The notes beneath the pieces are model-generated. The model was not told the origin of the DNA. It made no database searches and was given only the letters and a program-made list of their open reading frames with translations. Position numbers and translations under genes: made by a program. This document shows, piece by piece, positions 47,027 to 55,763 of a DNA stretch of 64,000 nucleotides. Position 1 is the stretch's first letter; the number at the start of each line of letters is the position of its first letter. The DNA comes from Aquicella lusitana (GTDB lineage Bacteria; Pseudomonadota; Gammaproteobacteria; DSM-16500), in NCBI RefSeq assembly GCF_902459475.1, contig NZ_LR699114.1, forward strand, positions 1,240,001 to 1,304,000, given 5' to 3'.

Positions 47027-48070
47027 CTATTTTTTCCCTCGGGAAGGTTGTCTTGTGGGCAAAATATCCCTCTTCTTATTTTCCGGCCCTGAACCTGAAG
47101 GATCGCTCGGTGCTCTAAACAGGCCTCTAAAACGTTGAACCAAATTGGGAGACGCTCTCCCAATTTGGTCTTTTTTAGCAGCAGCATCAACATGTTTAGC
47201 AACATGTTTAGCAACCTGTTCAGCAATAGCAAGATGATGATGTTGATCAGCCTTTTTTTCTTTTATTTTTTCTTCTTTAAATGCCTGCTTAATAGTGCTA
47301 GACCTTTCAAGTACCTCTCTAACGCCGTCTTGTTCTAAAAATTCGCTAAAATCCGGGTAACGAGATTTTACAAAAGTTTTAATATGTTCCAGCATCAACA
47401 GCAAACGTTTGTTAGTAGATTCTGTAGTTTCACGTCTCGCCAAGTCAAAAAACTGGGCTTTGAATGCTACCAATAATTCTGCAATTTGCTTTGGAGAAAA
47501 TAGTTCTGCAAAATTTTTATTCTGAAATACTTTTCTTGCAGCTTCAAATTTCGCTTCTCTGTCATTAGCATCCGTTAACCAGCCTATAATTTCATCTGTC
47601 TTTTTTGCAATTTCAGCTTTTGTTTCATCTATCTTTTTTGCAATCTCCGCTGGATCACCAGTCCTCTTAAAGAGTAATTCTATAATTTGGCTGGTTTCCT
47701 GCGCTGCCATGTTTTGTGTATTTGGATCACTACTCAATCCAACCTCCTCATAGGGTGGTTTTTCTCTGATCTGAGTAGGCATGATTTGTAAATACTGTGC
47801 TTTTTTTTCTAGCAGTTTAGCGATTTGATCCAACAAGTCCTGCTTGTCCGTTTTGGAAACACCATGACGAACCGCTCGAAGCTTTTTTTCAATGAGGGAA
47901 TAATCGAATTTATTATCCTGAACTGCCTGAATAAAATCATCCAGCTCTCGAGCCAGCTCGAGATTTGGCAATGCTACTTGAGTTAGCTCGGTAACAATTT
48001 TATCTAGTTTCTTATTGATTTCCTGTTCTTTCTCTTTTATTTCTTCGGCTAACTGTTCATGGCTAAACAT
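47027..48070 (-). CDS. Unknown coiled-coil protein, 347 aa (candidate effector)
   Basis: Not recognised. It is a soluble, highly charged protein. The N-terminal coiled coil is SHEQLAEEIKEKEQEINKKL, with repeats IAKKIDETKAE and IAKKTDEIIG around residue 142. A helical central domain follows (ELFSPKQIAELLVAFKAQFF). The tail is basic and proline/serine-rich (GLFRAPSDPSGSGPENKKRD). The DNA at 47139-47169 forms a perfect inverted repeat inside the gene. GAGGAG precedes the ATG. It is divergent from the PmrA-box operon at 48384. The architecture fits a translocated effector, but nothing proves it. Confidence 0.7.
   Translation of the reverse strand: MFSHEQLAEEIKEKEQEINKKLDKIVTELTQVALPNLELARELDDFIQAVQDNKFDYSLIEKKLRAVRHGVSKTDKQDLLDQIAKLLEKKAQYLQIMPTQIREKPPYEEVGLSSDPNTQNMAAQETSQIIELLFKRTGDPAEIAKKIDETKAEIAKKTDEIIGWLTDANDREAKFEAARKVFQNKNFAELFSPKQIAELLVAFKAQFFDLARRETTESTNKRLLLMLEHIKTFVKSRYPDFSEFLEQDGVREVLERSSTIKQAFKEEKIKEKKADQHHHLAIAEQVAKHVAKHVDAAAKKDQIGRASPNLVQRFRGLFRAPSDPSGSGPENKKRDILPTRQPSRGKK
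47139..47169. repeat. Perfect 14-bp inverted repeat inside a coding region
   Basis: ACCAAATTGGGAGA (47139-47152) and TCTCCCAATTTGGT (47156-47169) with a 3-nt loop, encoding the QIGRASPNLVQ stretch of the 347-residue protein. No T-tract lies on either side. Such length and perfection are unusual within a gene; it may mark a small inserted palindrome. Confidence 0.75.
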
Positions 48071-48383
48071 AAAAAAACTCCTCGCGTATTTTTTTATAGT
48101 ATAGCGTATTCTTTAAAAGAGAAAACAACGAGGTAATTTTAACTTATTGTATTTAAAAAAATGTTTTTTTATCAACACCCCGATGGAGGCTAGGACATAA
48201 AAGAAAACCAGACTCTTAAGTTTTTCTTAAGCCTTGATTGATAGGATCGGGTAATAGGCTTGTTTTAGCGGGAGCGTCCAGAAAAACGCCCCCGTTTAGC
48301 TGACAGTTGAGTTTGAAATAATAATTATTCTAAACATCAACCAAACGCAAATAATCACAAACTCTTGTCAGGAGTAAAACATC
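48071..48383. other. Divergent intergenic region
   Basis: 313 bp between the 347-residue gene (minus) and the two-gene operon (plus). The left half is AT-rich with a TATACT box on the minus strand near 48088. The right half has the PmrA-box-like promoter (48215-48247), and a GGGAGCGT / ACGCCCCC partial hairpin near 48270-48298 in the operon leader. No gene is seen. Confidence 0.5.
48215..48247 (+). promoter_or_regulatory. PmrA-box-like promoter of the bZIP-like operon
   Basis: Two half-sites CTTAAGTTT and CTTAAGCCT are separated by TT (48215-48234), the register reported for the Legionella/Coxiella PmrA consensus cTTAATatT-N2-cTTAATatT. A -10-like TAGGAT starts exactly 7 nt later (48242-48247). 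The ATG of the first gene is 137 nt downstream of that hexamer. Confidence 0.7.
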
Positions 48384-49625
48384 ATGTTGCGTATTGACCC
48401 GAACACAGCCCTGCAATCAAAGCAACTTATCCGCGATACACTCTCTCAACTGGATCAAGCCTTCACACGGCTTAGTTCTCAGGAAATCAGCACCATTCAC
48501 CTCAACGCACTTTTTCACATGTCGGACATTGCCTCTTATGACAAAAGGGCCCGTCAACTAGACAGGGAAATTTTAACCCTGCTCACCAAGCTTGGTTCGC
48601 GGGGGATACCACCCAGTCTGACAGATGACTATATTAAAAAGGCTTATGTGCTCACATTGGAAAAAGTGTTAGCCAAACTGAAATTACTTGATTTGCCAAA
48701 ACAGAACATATTGAAGTTACTAGCCTCCACTGGCACTCAAATTAATCATTGCTGGGCACAGCTGCAGTCAGCTAGTGATATGGAAACCTTGATGGCCGAA
48801 ATAAATGATGACCTCGTTAACTCGCTGGATAAATTCATTAAAGATGAATTCATGCTCAAGGCTTTCGCTGGGGATTATGCCTGGTTTGAAAGCATGGCGG
48901 TGGAAAAAATAATGAAGAAAAAAGAATCCAGAGACCCTGTCTTCAGTGATTATCGACATCTGCTCCTGAATAGCACGCCCACCTATCTCATGATTTCGCA
49001 GCCGGCGCATTTTCTTCTGTTTGACCAGATGGTCAAGCTGCTGGACGCCCTGAAAGCCTGCAAGGGGGAAACTCATAAAGCTCGTTTTCGTGCCATGATG
49101 AAGATACTTTCTTCTTTTTCATCCCCTGACTGGGCAATTGAAACTGATGTGACAAAGCTTCTTTCATCCCAGGTCATGACAGCGCTGCCTCATTTGGTCA
49201 AGCAGCAAATAGAAAATATTGCGCAACAATATCAAGCAAACGGATCGCTGCATTCTGCACGTTTTTTGTCTGTGTTGGAAAATTATTACATTCAACTCGA
49301 GCTCGGGATAAGCAAGCGAAATACATTTATAAAAAGTGCACGGCAAGATTTTACCGCGGGTTCAGTTGAAGATCGAGGCCATGCCGTTAAAAATTCTCCC
49401 CAACTGTTTTATTCAGCGCCGGAAAAACTCCAGCATACGTGTCAAGATGAAAGCTGGACTATGATTAATGAAACTTCTGCCACATTAAACAGAGTTTACA
49501 CTAAAGCGACACAATGGATATTTGGCTGGATGGACAACACAGCAAGTGTTTCATCCGCTGGAAACACACATCGTAAAGCAACTTCACTGCATCACCATGC
49601 AACGACACCTAATCGATTTAAATAA
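48384..49625 (+). CDS. Hypothetical helical protein, 413 aa (operon with the bZIP-like gene)
   Basis: Not recognised. A soluble, mostly alpha-helical protein starting MLRIDPNTALQSKQLIRDTL, with amphipathic helices throughout (AYVLTLEKVLAKLKLLDLPK, LLFDQMVKLLDALKACKGET). It has a histidine/threonine-rich end (HRKATSLHHHATTPNRFK). It has no signal peptide or membrane helix. AGGAG lies 9 nt upstream of the ATG. It is the first gene after the PmrA-box-like promoter and is followed 14 nt later by the bZIP-like gene. Candidate type IVB effector by regulation and context. Confidence 0.75.
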   Translation: MLRIDPNTALQSKQLIRDTLSQLDQAFTRLSSQEISTIHLNALFHMSDIASYDKRARQLDREILTLLTKLGSRGIPPSLTDDYIKKAYVLTLEKVLAKLKLLDLPKQNILKLLASTGTQINHCWAQLQSASDMETLMAEINDDLVNSLDKFIKDEFMLKAFAGDYAWFESMAVEKIMKKKESRDPVFSDYRHLLLNSTPTYLMISQPAHFLLFDQMVKLLDALKACKGETHKARFRAMMKILSSFSSPDWAIETDVTKLLSSQVMTALPHLVKQQIENIAQQYQANGSLHSARFLSVLENYYIQLELGISKRNTFIKSARQDFTAGSVEDRGHAVKNSPQLFYSAPEKLQHTCQDESWTMINETSATLNRVYTKATQWIFGWMDNTASVSSAGNTHRKATSLHHHATTPNRFK

Positions 49626-49639
49626 AGGAAATAGATTTC

Positions 49640-50686
49640 ATGCTATATCTTACAGACTCCCAGGCTATCGAGCTGCAGCGACAAATTGGCTCGTACAGAT
49701 TCCAGCAGATTGGCATTACGACCGTACAGGTACCCTTGCTCAGCGATGAGGAATTTGCTGTTGTAGCCACTCTGCTTGCGATAGGTGAAGACGATTTTTC
49801 TATTTCAGAAGATCTTTTACTGGCTGCGATTCAATTCAATGACATAGATGGCCTCTGGGTAAACTATCCGTTCATCCGCCCCTCCCTTATTACAAAGGGA
49901 TTAATTCAGCATGACGAACAGACCGGCAAGCTGATTTTTTTGAACGCGCAATTAACGTTGGATGCTGATTGGCCGCTTTTTAATGAAGAGAGTGAGAATA
50001 AAATAACCGAAACAGGCCGTGAGGAAACATCCCTTCTCTCACAACCGTTGCCGCAGCTTCAGGAACAATTGCACCAGATCATGCAGCATCTAAAAGCCAT
50101 TCAATACCTCTGCCAAACTTCTTCCATCTCCTACAAATTTACGGAGGGGGCGAAATTATTAAACCAGCTCAATCCATCTTCTGAACTGCAAAAACAGTAT
50201 CAATTAGATTCAAATGGAGACTTGGAATCCGATAGAGTGGTAAATAAAAAACAGAAAAATGACGCGAAAAATGATAAATTGACCGCAGCCGAACGCAAAA
50301 GAAAATACAACATGAATTCATCGCGAATATCGCGGGAAAAAAGAAAACACTACGATTCGGTTATTCTGCCCGCCTTGCTAAACGAAATACATTCCCAGAT
50401 ATCGAGCGTGACTGAAAACATGGCACAGTTATCCTCCTTTGCCGACAGAAACCATGAAGAGACTACCCGAACAAATTTCGCCGATACAATACAAGCAACT
50501 CAAGACACAAGCCTGCCTGTATCTTCGGAAGCAGCCACAATTGACACCGGTACTGAAGACTTGCGCAGAGCAGATTCAGCAGCTTCCGTGCTGCCTTTTT
50601 CACTTTTTAAAAGGTCATCTGTTTCACAAAATCCCGTTCACTCCCCCTCGATTCCATTCTCACTCTCTCCAACCAAAAAAACGTGA
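49640..50686 (+). CDS. Protein with bZIP-like basic region (candidate nuclear-targeted effector)
   Basis: A 348-residue protein. Residues 219-236 read RKRKYNMNSSRISREKRK, matching the eukaryotic bZIP basic-region pattern N-x2-[AS]-[AS]-x2-[SC]-R-x-[KR]: Asn224, Ser227, Ser228, Arg229, Ser231, Arg232, with N-x7-R as in GCN4 or CREB. A preceding KKQKNDAKNDK adds a bipartite nuclear-signal-like cluster. The following helix (VILPALLNEIHSQISSV) has hydrophobics near heptad spacing but also a proline at 244, so zipper dimerisation is doubtful. The N-terminal 110 residues look globular; the C-terminal 80 are Ser/Thr-rich. AAGGA precedes the ATG. Confidence 0.75.
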   Translation: MLYLTDSQAIELQRQIGSYRFQQIGITTVQVPLLSDEEFAVVATLLAIGEDDFSISEDLLLAAIQFNDIDGLWVNYPFIRPSLITKGLIQHDEQTGKLIFLNAQLTLDADWPLFNEESENKITETGREETSLLSQPLPQLQEQLHQIMQHLKAIQYLCQTSSISYKFTEGAKLLNQLNPSSELQKQYQLDSNGDLESDRVVNKKQKNDAKNDKLTAAERKRKYNMNSSRISREKRKHYDSVILPALLNEIHSQISSVTENMAQLSSFADRNHEETTRTNFADTIQATQDTSLPVSSEAATIDTGTEDLRRADSAASVLPFSLFKRSSVSQNPVHSPSIPFSLSPTKKT

Positions 50687-50738
50687 ACAAAGGAAATGGA
50701 TATCAGGGAACAAGAATGGAGCGTACATGCGCTCCATT

Positions 50739-52106
50739 TTATTTTCCAAACCGCTTTTGCAGATAACCCCATAACGCTCGCAGCGCCATTGCTTCACCGC
50801 CTTGCGGGCGTCCGGGTCGGGCACGTAAATTCCATGCCATCATGTCAAAGTGCAGCCAGGGGACATCATCGGGGACAAATTCTTTTAAGAATAAGGCCGC
50901 TGTGATAGCGCCGGCATAAGGCTCAGTTGAGTTATTATTGATATCTGCGATCGGGCTGTTTAAGTATTCTCTATATTGCGCAAACAACGGCAAGCGCCAG
51001 ACAGGATCTTTCTGCTTTTCACCTTCTTGGATAACTTCATTCACCACTGCATCGTGGTTGGAAAAAACGGCAGGCAATTCTGTGCCAAGCGCAACACGCG
51101 CTGCGCCCGTTAACGTGGCGATGTCTATTAACAAGTCCGGTCTTTCATCCGCCGCTTCCGCCAGGGCATCTGCTAAAACAACCCGGCCTTCAGCATCTGT
51201 ATTGCCGACTTCGATTGTCAATCCTTTACGGCTTTTTATAATATCGCCTGGGCGATAAGCGTTGCCGGATATGACATTTTCAACTGCCGGGATGAGAACG
51301 CGCAAGCGCACCGGCAATTTCGCTTCCATGATCATGCGTGCAAGGCCCAGTACGTGTGCCGCGCCCGCCATGTCCTTTTTCATCAGTAGCATGTACGCGG
51401 AAGGTTTGATATCCAGACCGCCTGTATCGAAACAAACACCCTTACCCACCAGCGTCACTTTAGGGTGTTCCGGCTGACCCCATCGCAAATCCAGCAAACG
51501 GGGTGGATCATCACTTGCCCTGCCTACCGTATAAATAGATGCATAATTATGCTGCAGCAGTTCTTCACCAATCAGTTGTGTCAATTTGGCGTTATATTGG
51601 TTCGCCAACTTTTCGGCAACACCTGCCAACTCAGCAGGACCCATATCATCAGTCGGTATGTTAATCCAGTCGCGCACGGAATAAAGGGATTCAACAATAG
51701 AACGAACGGGACCTGCTATTTTATTTTCTAAAACCAATTGTGCAGGCTGTCTTTTGGGATTTTTATAGCGTGTAAACTGATAAGCGCCGAGTCCCCAGCC
51801 AATGGCATAAGAGGCATAATATGCATCTGCGTTTTCAAGGACATAAACACCTTCAGGCAGCGTAAAGGGCAAGTGCCCTGCACACCATATGTTTTCCGGT
51901 TGATCTATGCAGCAAACGACACGAGCGATACGACCCGCTGCATCCGGTATGAGACGCACCGCACCCGCCTCCGCAATAAACTGTGTCGTTGCCAGCCAGT
52001 TTGATATCGCATCCGCTTGCGCCGCCAGCCATTTAGGGTAATCCGTTACTGGCACGAGAATAATGGGAACCGCCTGATGATTCGTTTCCGTAAAACATGC
52101 TAGCAT
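50739..52106 (-). CDS. M17 leucyl aminopeptidase family protein
   Basis: A 455-residue peptidase of the M17 family, one of two in the window. Metal-site blocks: VGKGVCFDTGGLDIKPSAYM, KKDMAGAAHVLGLA and the signature GNTDAEGRVVLADAL, then IDIATLTGAARVALG. It removes N-terminal residues from peptides in the cytosol. It differs from PepA (59610) in its N-terminal domain and is shorter. It starts 1 nt after the ald stop, so the two are one operon. Confidence 0.92.
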   Translation of the reverse strand: MLACFTETNHQAVPIILVPVTDYPKWLAAQADAISNWLATTQFIAEAGAVRLIPDAAGRIARVVCCIDQPENIWCAGHLPFTLPEGVYVLENADAYYASYAIGWGLGAYQFTRYKNPKRQPAQLVLENKIAGPVRSIVESLYSVRDWINIPTDDMGPAELAGVAEKLANQYNAKLTQLIGEELLQHNYASIYTVGRASDDPPRLLDLRWGQPEHPKVTLVGKGVCFDTGGLDIKPSAYMLLMKKDMAGAAHVLGLARMIMEAKLPVRLRVLIPAVENVISGNAYRPGDIIKSRKGLTIEVGNTDAEGRVVLADALAEAADERPDLLIDIATLTGAARVALGTELPAVFSNHDAVVNEVIQEGEKQKDPVWRLPLFAQYREYLNSPIADINNNSTEPYAGAITAALFLKEFVPDDVPWLHFDMMAWNLRARPGRPQGGEAMALRALWGYLQKRFGK

Positions 52107-52107
52107 T

Positions 52108-53226
52108 TTATTCTCCTATCATTTGTTCAGGCGGTGTGTAGGGCTGATGTAATGCTTCAGCAACAGCCTGGTAAGTGACTTTGCCGCGGCATACATTCAA
52201 GCCATGCATTAAATGACGATCGCGCCGCATGGCTTCCTTATAACCAAGATTGGCCAGGGCTATCACAAAAGGCAGTGTGGCATTATTCAGCGCAAAAGTA
52301 GAAGTACGGGGCACAGCGCCAGGCATATTCGCTACACAGTAATGTACCACTTCATCAACGACATAAGTCGGTTCCTGATGCGTTGTCGGCTTGCTGGTTT
52401 CAAAACAGCCGCCCTGGTCAATGGATACATCCACCACCACGGCGCCATGACGCATGCGGCTTAGCATATTCCGGGTCACGAGTCTTGGGGCTGACGCACC
52501 CGGAATGAGTACGGCGCCCACGACAAGGTCTGCACTCTGAACATGTTCTTCAATGGAATCCGCCGTTGAAAAAATAGTCATGATTTTTGAGCCAAACTGC
52601 AAATCAAGCATATAAAGCCGTTCCAGCGACTTATCAATGACGACGACTTGTGCACCCATTCCCATGGCGACACGCACTGCATTGGTACCAACCACCCCGC
52701 CGCCAATGACAACGACTTTGGCAGGCACAACACCTGGCACGCCGCCTAACAGCATTCCACGTCCGCCGTTTTTAATCTCCAAACTGGTCGCGCCCGCTTG
52801 TATGGCCATTCGGCCGGCTACTTCACTCATGGGCGCCAATAAGGGCAAGCCGCCATGAGGGCCTGTTACGGTTTCATACGCAATCGCGACGCAGCCTGAT
52901 TCCAGCAGCAATTTTGCCTGCTCCGGATCAGGGGCAAGGTGCAGATAGGTAAAGATAACCTGATTTTCACGCAGCATTCGGCATTCCTGGGGCTGGGGTT
53001 CCTTGACTTTAATGATCATGTCCGCTTGCTGAAACACTTCCTCCGCATGCTCAACAATGCGTGCACCTACGCGCTCATACATTTCATCTTCAAATCCGAT
53101 TTTTTCTCCCGCGCCTTTTTGAATAATGACCTGGTGTCCCCTTGCGGTTAATTCCCTGACGCTACTTGGCACTAATCCAACCCTGTATTCAAAATTTTTT
53201 ATTTCCTTTGGAACGCCGACTAACAT
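52108..53226 (-). CDS. ald: Alanine dehydrogenase
   Basis: NAD-dependent oxidation of alanine to pyruvate and ammonia, or the reverse. The 372-residue protein has the N-terminal MLVGVPKEIKNFEYRVGLVP, KVKEPQPQE (substrate lysine region), YLHLAPDP, the NAD motif VVVIGGGVVGTNAVRVAMGM, and DVSIDQGGCFETSKPTTH. In context with kbl-tdh, arginase and several peptidases it supports amino acids as carbon source. The M17 peptidase gene follows immediately and could release alanine from peptides. Confidence 0.95.
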   Translation of the reverse strand: MLVGVPKEIKNFEYRVGLVPSSVRELTARGHQVIIQKGAGEKIGFEDEMYERVGARIVEHAEEVFQQADMIIKVKEPQPQECRMLRENQVIFTYLHLAPDPEQAKLLLESGCVAIAYETVTGPHGGLPLLAPMSEVAGRMAIQAGATSLEIKNGGRGMLLGGVPGVVPAKVVVIGGGVVGTNAVRVAMGMGAQVVVIDKSLERLYMLDLQFGSKIMTIFSTADSIEEHVQSADLVVGAVLIPGASAPRLVTRNMLSRMRHGAVVVDVSIDQGGCFETSKPTTHQEPTYVVDEVVHYCVANMPGAVPRTSTFALNNATLPFVIALANLGYKEAMRRDRHLMHGLNVCRGKVTYQAVAEALHQPYTPPEQMIGE

Positions 53227-53307
53227 ATTTATTCTCCAATTGATGTCACGTGACCACTCAGGGACATTTTCAATGAACGCCGCTTACCCGCTCTTTGGTA
53301 ATGCTCT

Positions 53308-55224
53308 TTATTTAAAAATCTCCATCCATAATTTATTGATTCGTTGAACAAAGGCAGCAGGATCGGGCAATGCGCCGCCCTCTGCCAATAACGCCTCCTC
53401 ATACAAAATATGAATCCACTCATTTAGCTGTCCTTCTGCTACGTCTTCTCGCAATCGGCGTACCAGCAGATGGTCCGGATTCAATTCTAGTATGGGTTTG
53501 GTTTCAGTGACAGGCTGCCCGACTGCCTTTAGTAACCGCTCCATTTGCGGCCCCAATGCATTTTGATCGCGCACTAAACAAACAGGTGAGGTAGTCAAAC
53601 GATGCGACAAGCGAACATCTTTCACTTTATCATCCAACAGGGTTTTGATTTTTTTAATTAGTGCATCAAACTCCTGCTGCTGCATTTCCTCTTTTTTTTC
53701 TTCTTCCGGCCTTTTCGAGGCAGCTTCTTCGGTAACAATTTCATCCAGCGGTAAATCGCCTTTAGCAACCGATTGTAATGGCTTGCCGTCAAATTCCGGC
53801 AAATGACTGACTACCCATTCGTCAATGCGATCCGCTAGCAGCAAGACTTCAATATTGTTCTTGCGGAAAATTTCCAGATGCGGGCTTGCCTTGGCTGCGT
53901 TAAAGTTATCCGCTGTGATATAGTAAATTTTTTTCTGGTTAGGCTTCATGCGCTTGACATAGTCTTCAAATGAAACCGTTTGCTCCGCCGTATCCGCGTG
54001 CGTAGAAGCAAATCGCAGCAGCTTGCCAATACGTTCTCGATTAGCAAAGTCTTCCGCGGGCCCCTCCTTCAGCACATTGCCAAATTCCTTCCAGAAGGTC
54101 GCATATTTTTCCGGTTCATCCTGCGCGATGCGGTCAAGCAAATCCAGCACGTGCCGAATCAGTGCGGAGCGCAGTTTAGGTATAGCGGGATGGTCCTGCA
54201 ATATCTCGCGCGAAACGTTCAACGGCAGCGCGGTTGTATCTATTACCCCGCGCACAAACCGCAGATAATTCGGCATGAATTGTTCGACCTGATCCAGAAT
54301 AAACACACGCTGCACATATAACTTGAGGCCATGATGCTTTTCATGTTGCCAAAGATCAAAAGGTGCGTGCGCGGGCAAATATAAAATGCTGGTATATTCA
54401 ATATTCCCGCCCTCTATTCGGTGATGGGTCCAGGTGAGCGGATCTTCAAAATCATGGGAAATATGCTTGTAAAACTCTTTATATTGCTCGGGAGTAATGG
54501 CGTTTTTAGGCAATGCCCACAAGGCAGTCGCGCGATTAATGGTTTCCCATTCCTCCGTAGGCTTTTTATCATCAGTATATTTAGGCATCAGAATGGGAAG
54601 ATTCAAATGGTCCGAATATTTGGTTACGATATTGCGCAAACGCCAGCTGTCTAGAAATTCCTGCTCGTCTTCCTTAAGATGCAGAATAACATCGGTACCC
54701 CGAGCGGGTTTTTCCACATTCGCTACGGTGTATTCACCATCCCCCCGAGATTCCCAGCGCACGCCGTGTTCGGCACTCAGCCCTGCCCGCCGCGTCAGCA
54801 CAGTGACTTTATCCGCCACGATGAAAGCAGAGTAAAAGCCCACGCCAAACTGGCCGATCAGGTGCGCATCTTTTTTCTGGTCCCCCGTGAGCCGGGCAAG
54901 AAACTCTCGCGTACCGGATTTGGCAATCGTCCCCAGGTTCTCAACGACCTCATCACAGCTCATGCCGATCCCGTTATCACTGATCGTAATAGTGCGTGCA
55001 TCTTTGTCAAAATGGATGCGTATTGCCAGATTGGAGTCCGATTCATATAAAGCCGGATCCGATAATGATTCAAAGCGCAGTTTGTCGGTTGCATCTGAAG
55101 CGTTTGAGATAAGTTCACGCAGAAATATTTCTTTATTGCTGTAAAGGGAATGAACAACAATATCGAGTAATTGTTTGACTTCAGCCTGGAAATTCAGCTT
55201 TTCCTGATGCGCGTCAATAGGCAT
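53308..55224 (-). CDS. htpG: Chaperone HtpG (Hsp90)
   Basis: ATP-dependent chaperone. The product has 638 residues from the ATG at 55224, with GGAGG 8 nt upstream; an in-frame Met 18 nt earlier is less likely. The N-terminal GHKL ATPase has [28 protein letters not shown] and [13 protein letters not shown]. The middle domain has YVQRVFILD and [19 protein letters not shown]. The C-terminal dimerisation domain is complete. Confidence 0.96.
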   Translation of the reverse strand: MPIDAHQEKLNFQAEVKQLLDIVVHSLYSNKEIFLRELISNASDATDKLRFESLSDPALYESDSNLAIRIHFDKDARTITISDNGIGMSCDEVVENLGTIAKSGTREFLARLTGDQKKDAHLIGQFGVGFYSAFIVADKVTVLTRRAGLSAEHGVRWESRGDGEYTVANVEKPARGTDVILHLKEDEQEFLDSWRLRNIVTKYSDHLNLPILMPKYTDDKKPTEEWETINRATALWALPKNAITPEQYKEFYKHISHDFEDPLTWTHHRIEGGNIEYTSILYLPAHAPFDLWQHEKHHGLKLYVQRVFILDQVEQFMPNYLRFVRGVIDTTALPLNVSREILQDHPAIPKLRSALIRHVLDLLDRIAQDEPEKYATFWKEFGNVLKEGPAEDFANRERIGKLLRFASTHADTAEQTVSFEDYVKRMKPNQKKIYYITADNFNAAKASPHLEIFRKNNIEVLLLADRIDEWVVSHLPEFDGKPLQSVAKGDLPLDEIVTEEAASKRPEEEKKEEMQQQEFDALIKKIKTLLDDKVKDVRLSHRLTTSPVCLVRDQNALGPQMERLLKAVGQPVTETKPILELNPDHLLVRRLREDVAEGQLNEWIHILYEEALLAEGGALPDPAAFVQRINKLWMEIFK

Positions 55225-55445
55225 AAATGTATCCTCCACCATCTTTTGGAGGATACTATATAGGCGAAAGGAAAATATTCAAGGGCTTATCACCGAACCA
55301 TCCGGGAAGGACCGCTTGATTTACTTGTTAACATCTGTTACAGGTAGAAAATAAACTGAGAAAAAAAGCCAGAATCTCCGCTTAAGAACAATTGCATTGG
55401 CTATTTTATTAGCTTGAATACATTCAATAATGGGAGGTGCCATTT

Positions 55446-55655
55446 ATGAGCTTTTCAATGAAACTTTTCAAACCCAAAACAGAAACCATTGTTCTCGGCA
55501 TCAATATGGCAGCTCAACTTGGCCTGATGACTTATCTAAATATGACCTTGGGATCGTCTACTTCCGAAAGCCGCGAAGGGACTAAAAAACGCGAGAACGC
55601 GAACCAAGACCCAGCCACAACGGGCATAACCAGCCAGGGTTGCAAGCTTCGATAA
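55446..55655 (+). CDS. Small hypothetical protein, 69 aa
   Basis: An unrecognised 69-residue protein. A short hydrophobic segment (ETIVLGINMAAQLGLMTYLN) is followed by a polar, charged tail (STSESREGTKKRENANQDPA). It has a strong GGGAGG site 8 nt before the ATG at 55446 (an upstream GTG overlaps that site and is rejected) and its own terminator. It may be a single-pass membrane protein or have an amphipathic helix. It is convergent with the mitochondrial-carrier-like gene. Confidence 0.65.
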   Translation: MSFSMKLFKPKTETIVLGINMAAQLGLMTYLNMTLGSSTSESREGTKKRENANQDPATTGITSQGCKLR

Positions 55656-55674
55656 GTTGTGTTATCCCATAAAA

Positions 55675-55713
55675 AAACCACCTGCGGAAAAATCTGGAGG
55701 TGGTTTAATTTTT
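55675..55713. terminator. Bidirectional terminator
   Basis: 9-bp stem AAACCACCT / AGGTGGTTT with a 14-nt loop; AATTTTT follows on the plus strand and a TTTTTTTA run on the minus strand. It serves the 69-residue gene and could also serve the convergent carrier gene, whose stop is 51 nt away. Confidence 0.8.
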
Positions 55714-55763
55714 GTAGTTATTATTATTATTTATTTTTATAGTTATTCACTCCATCCTTAATT

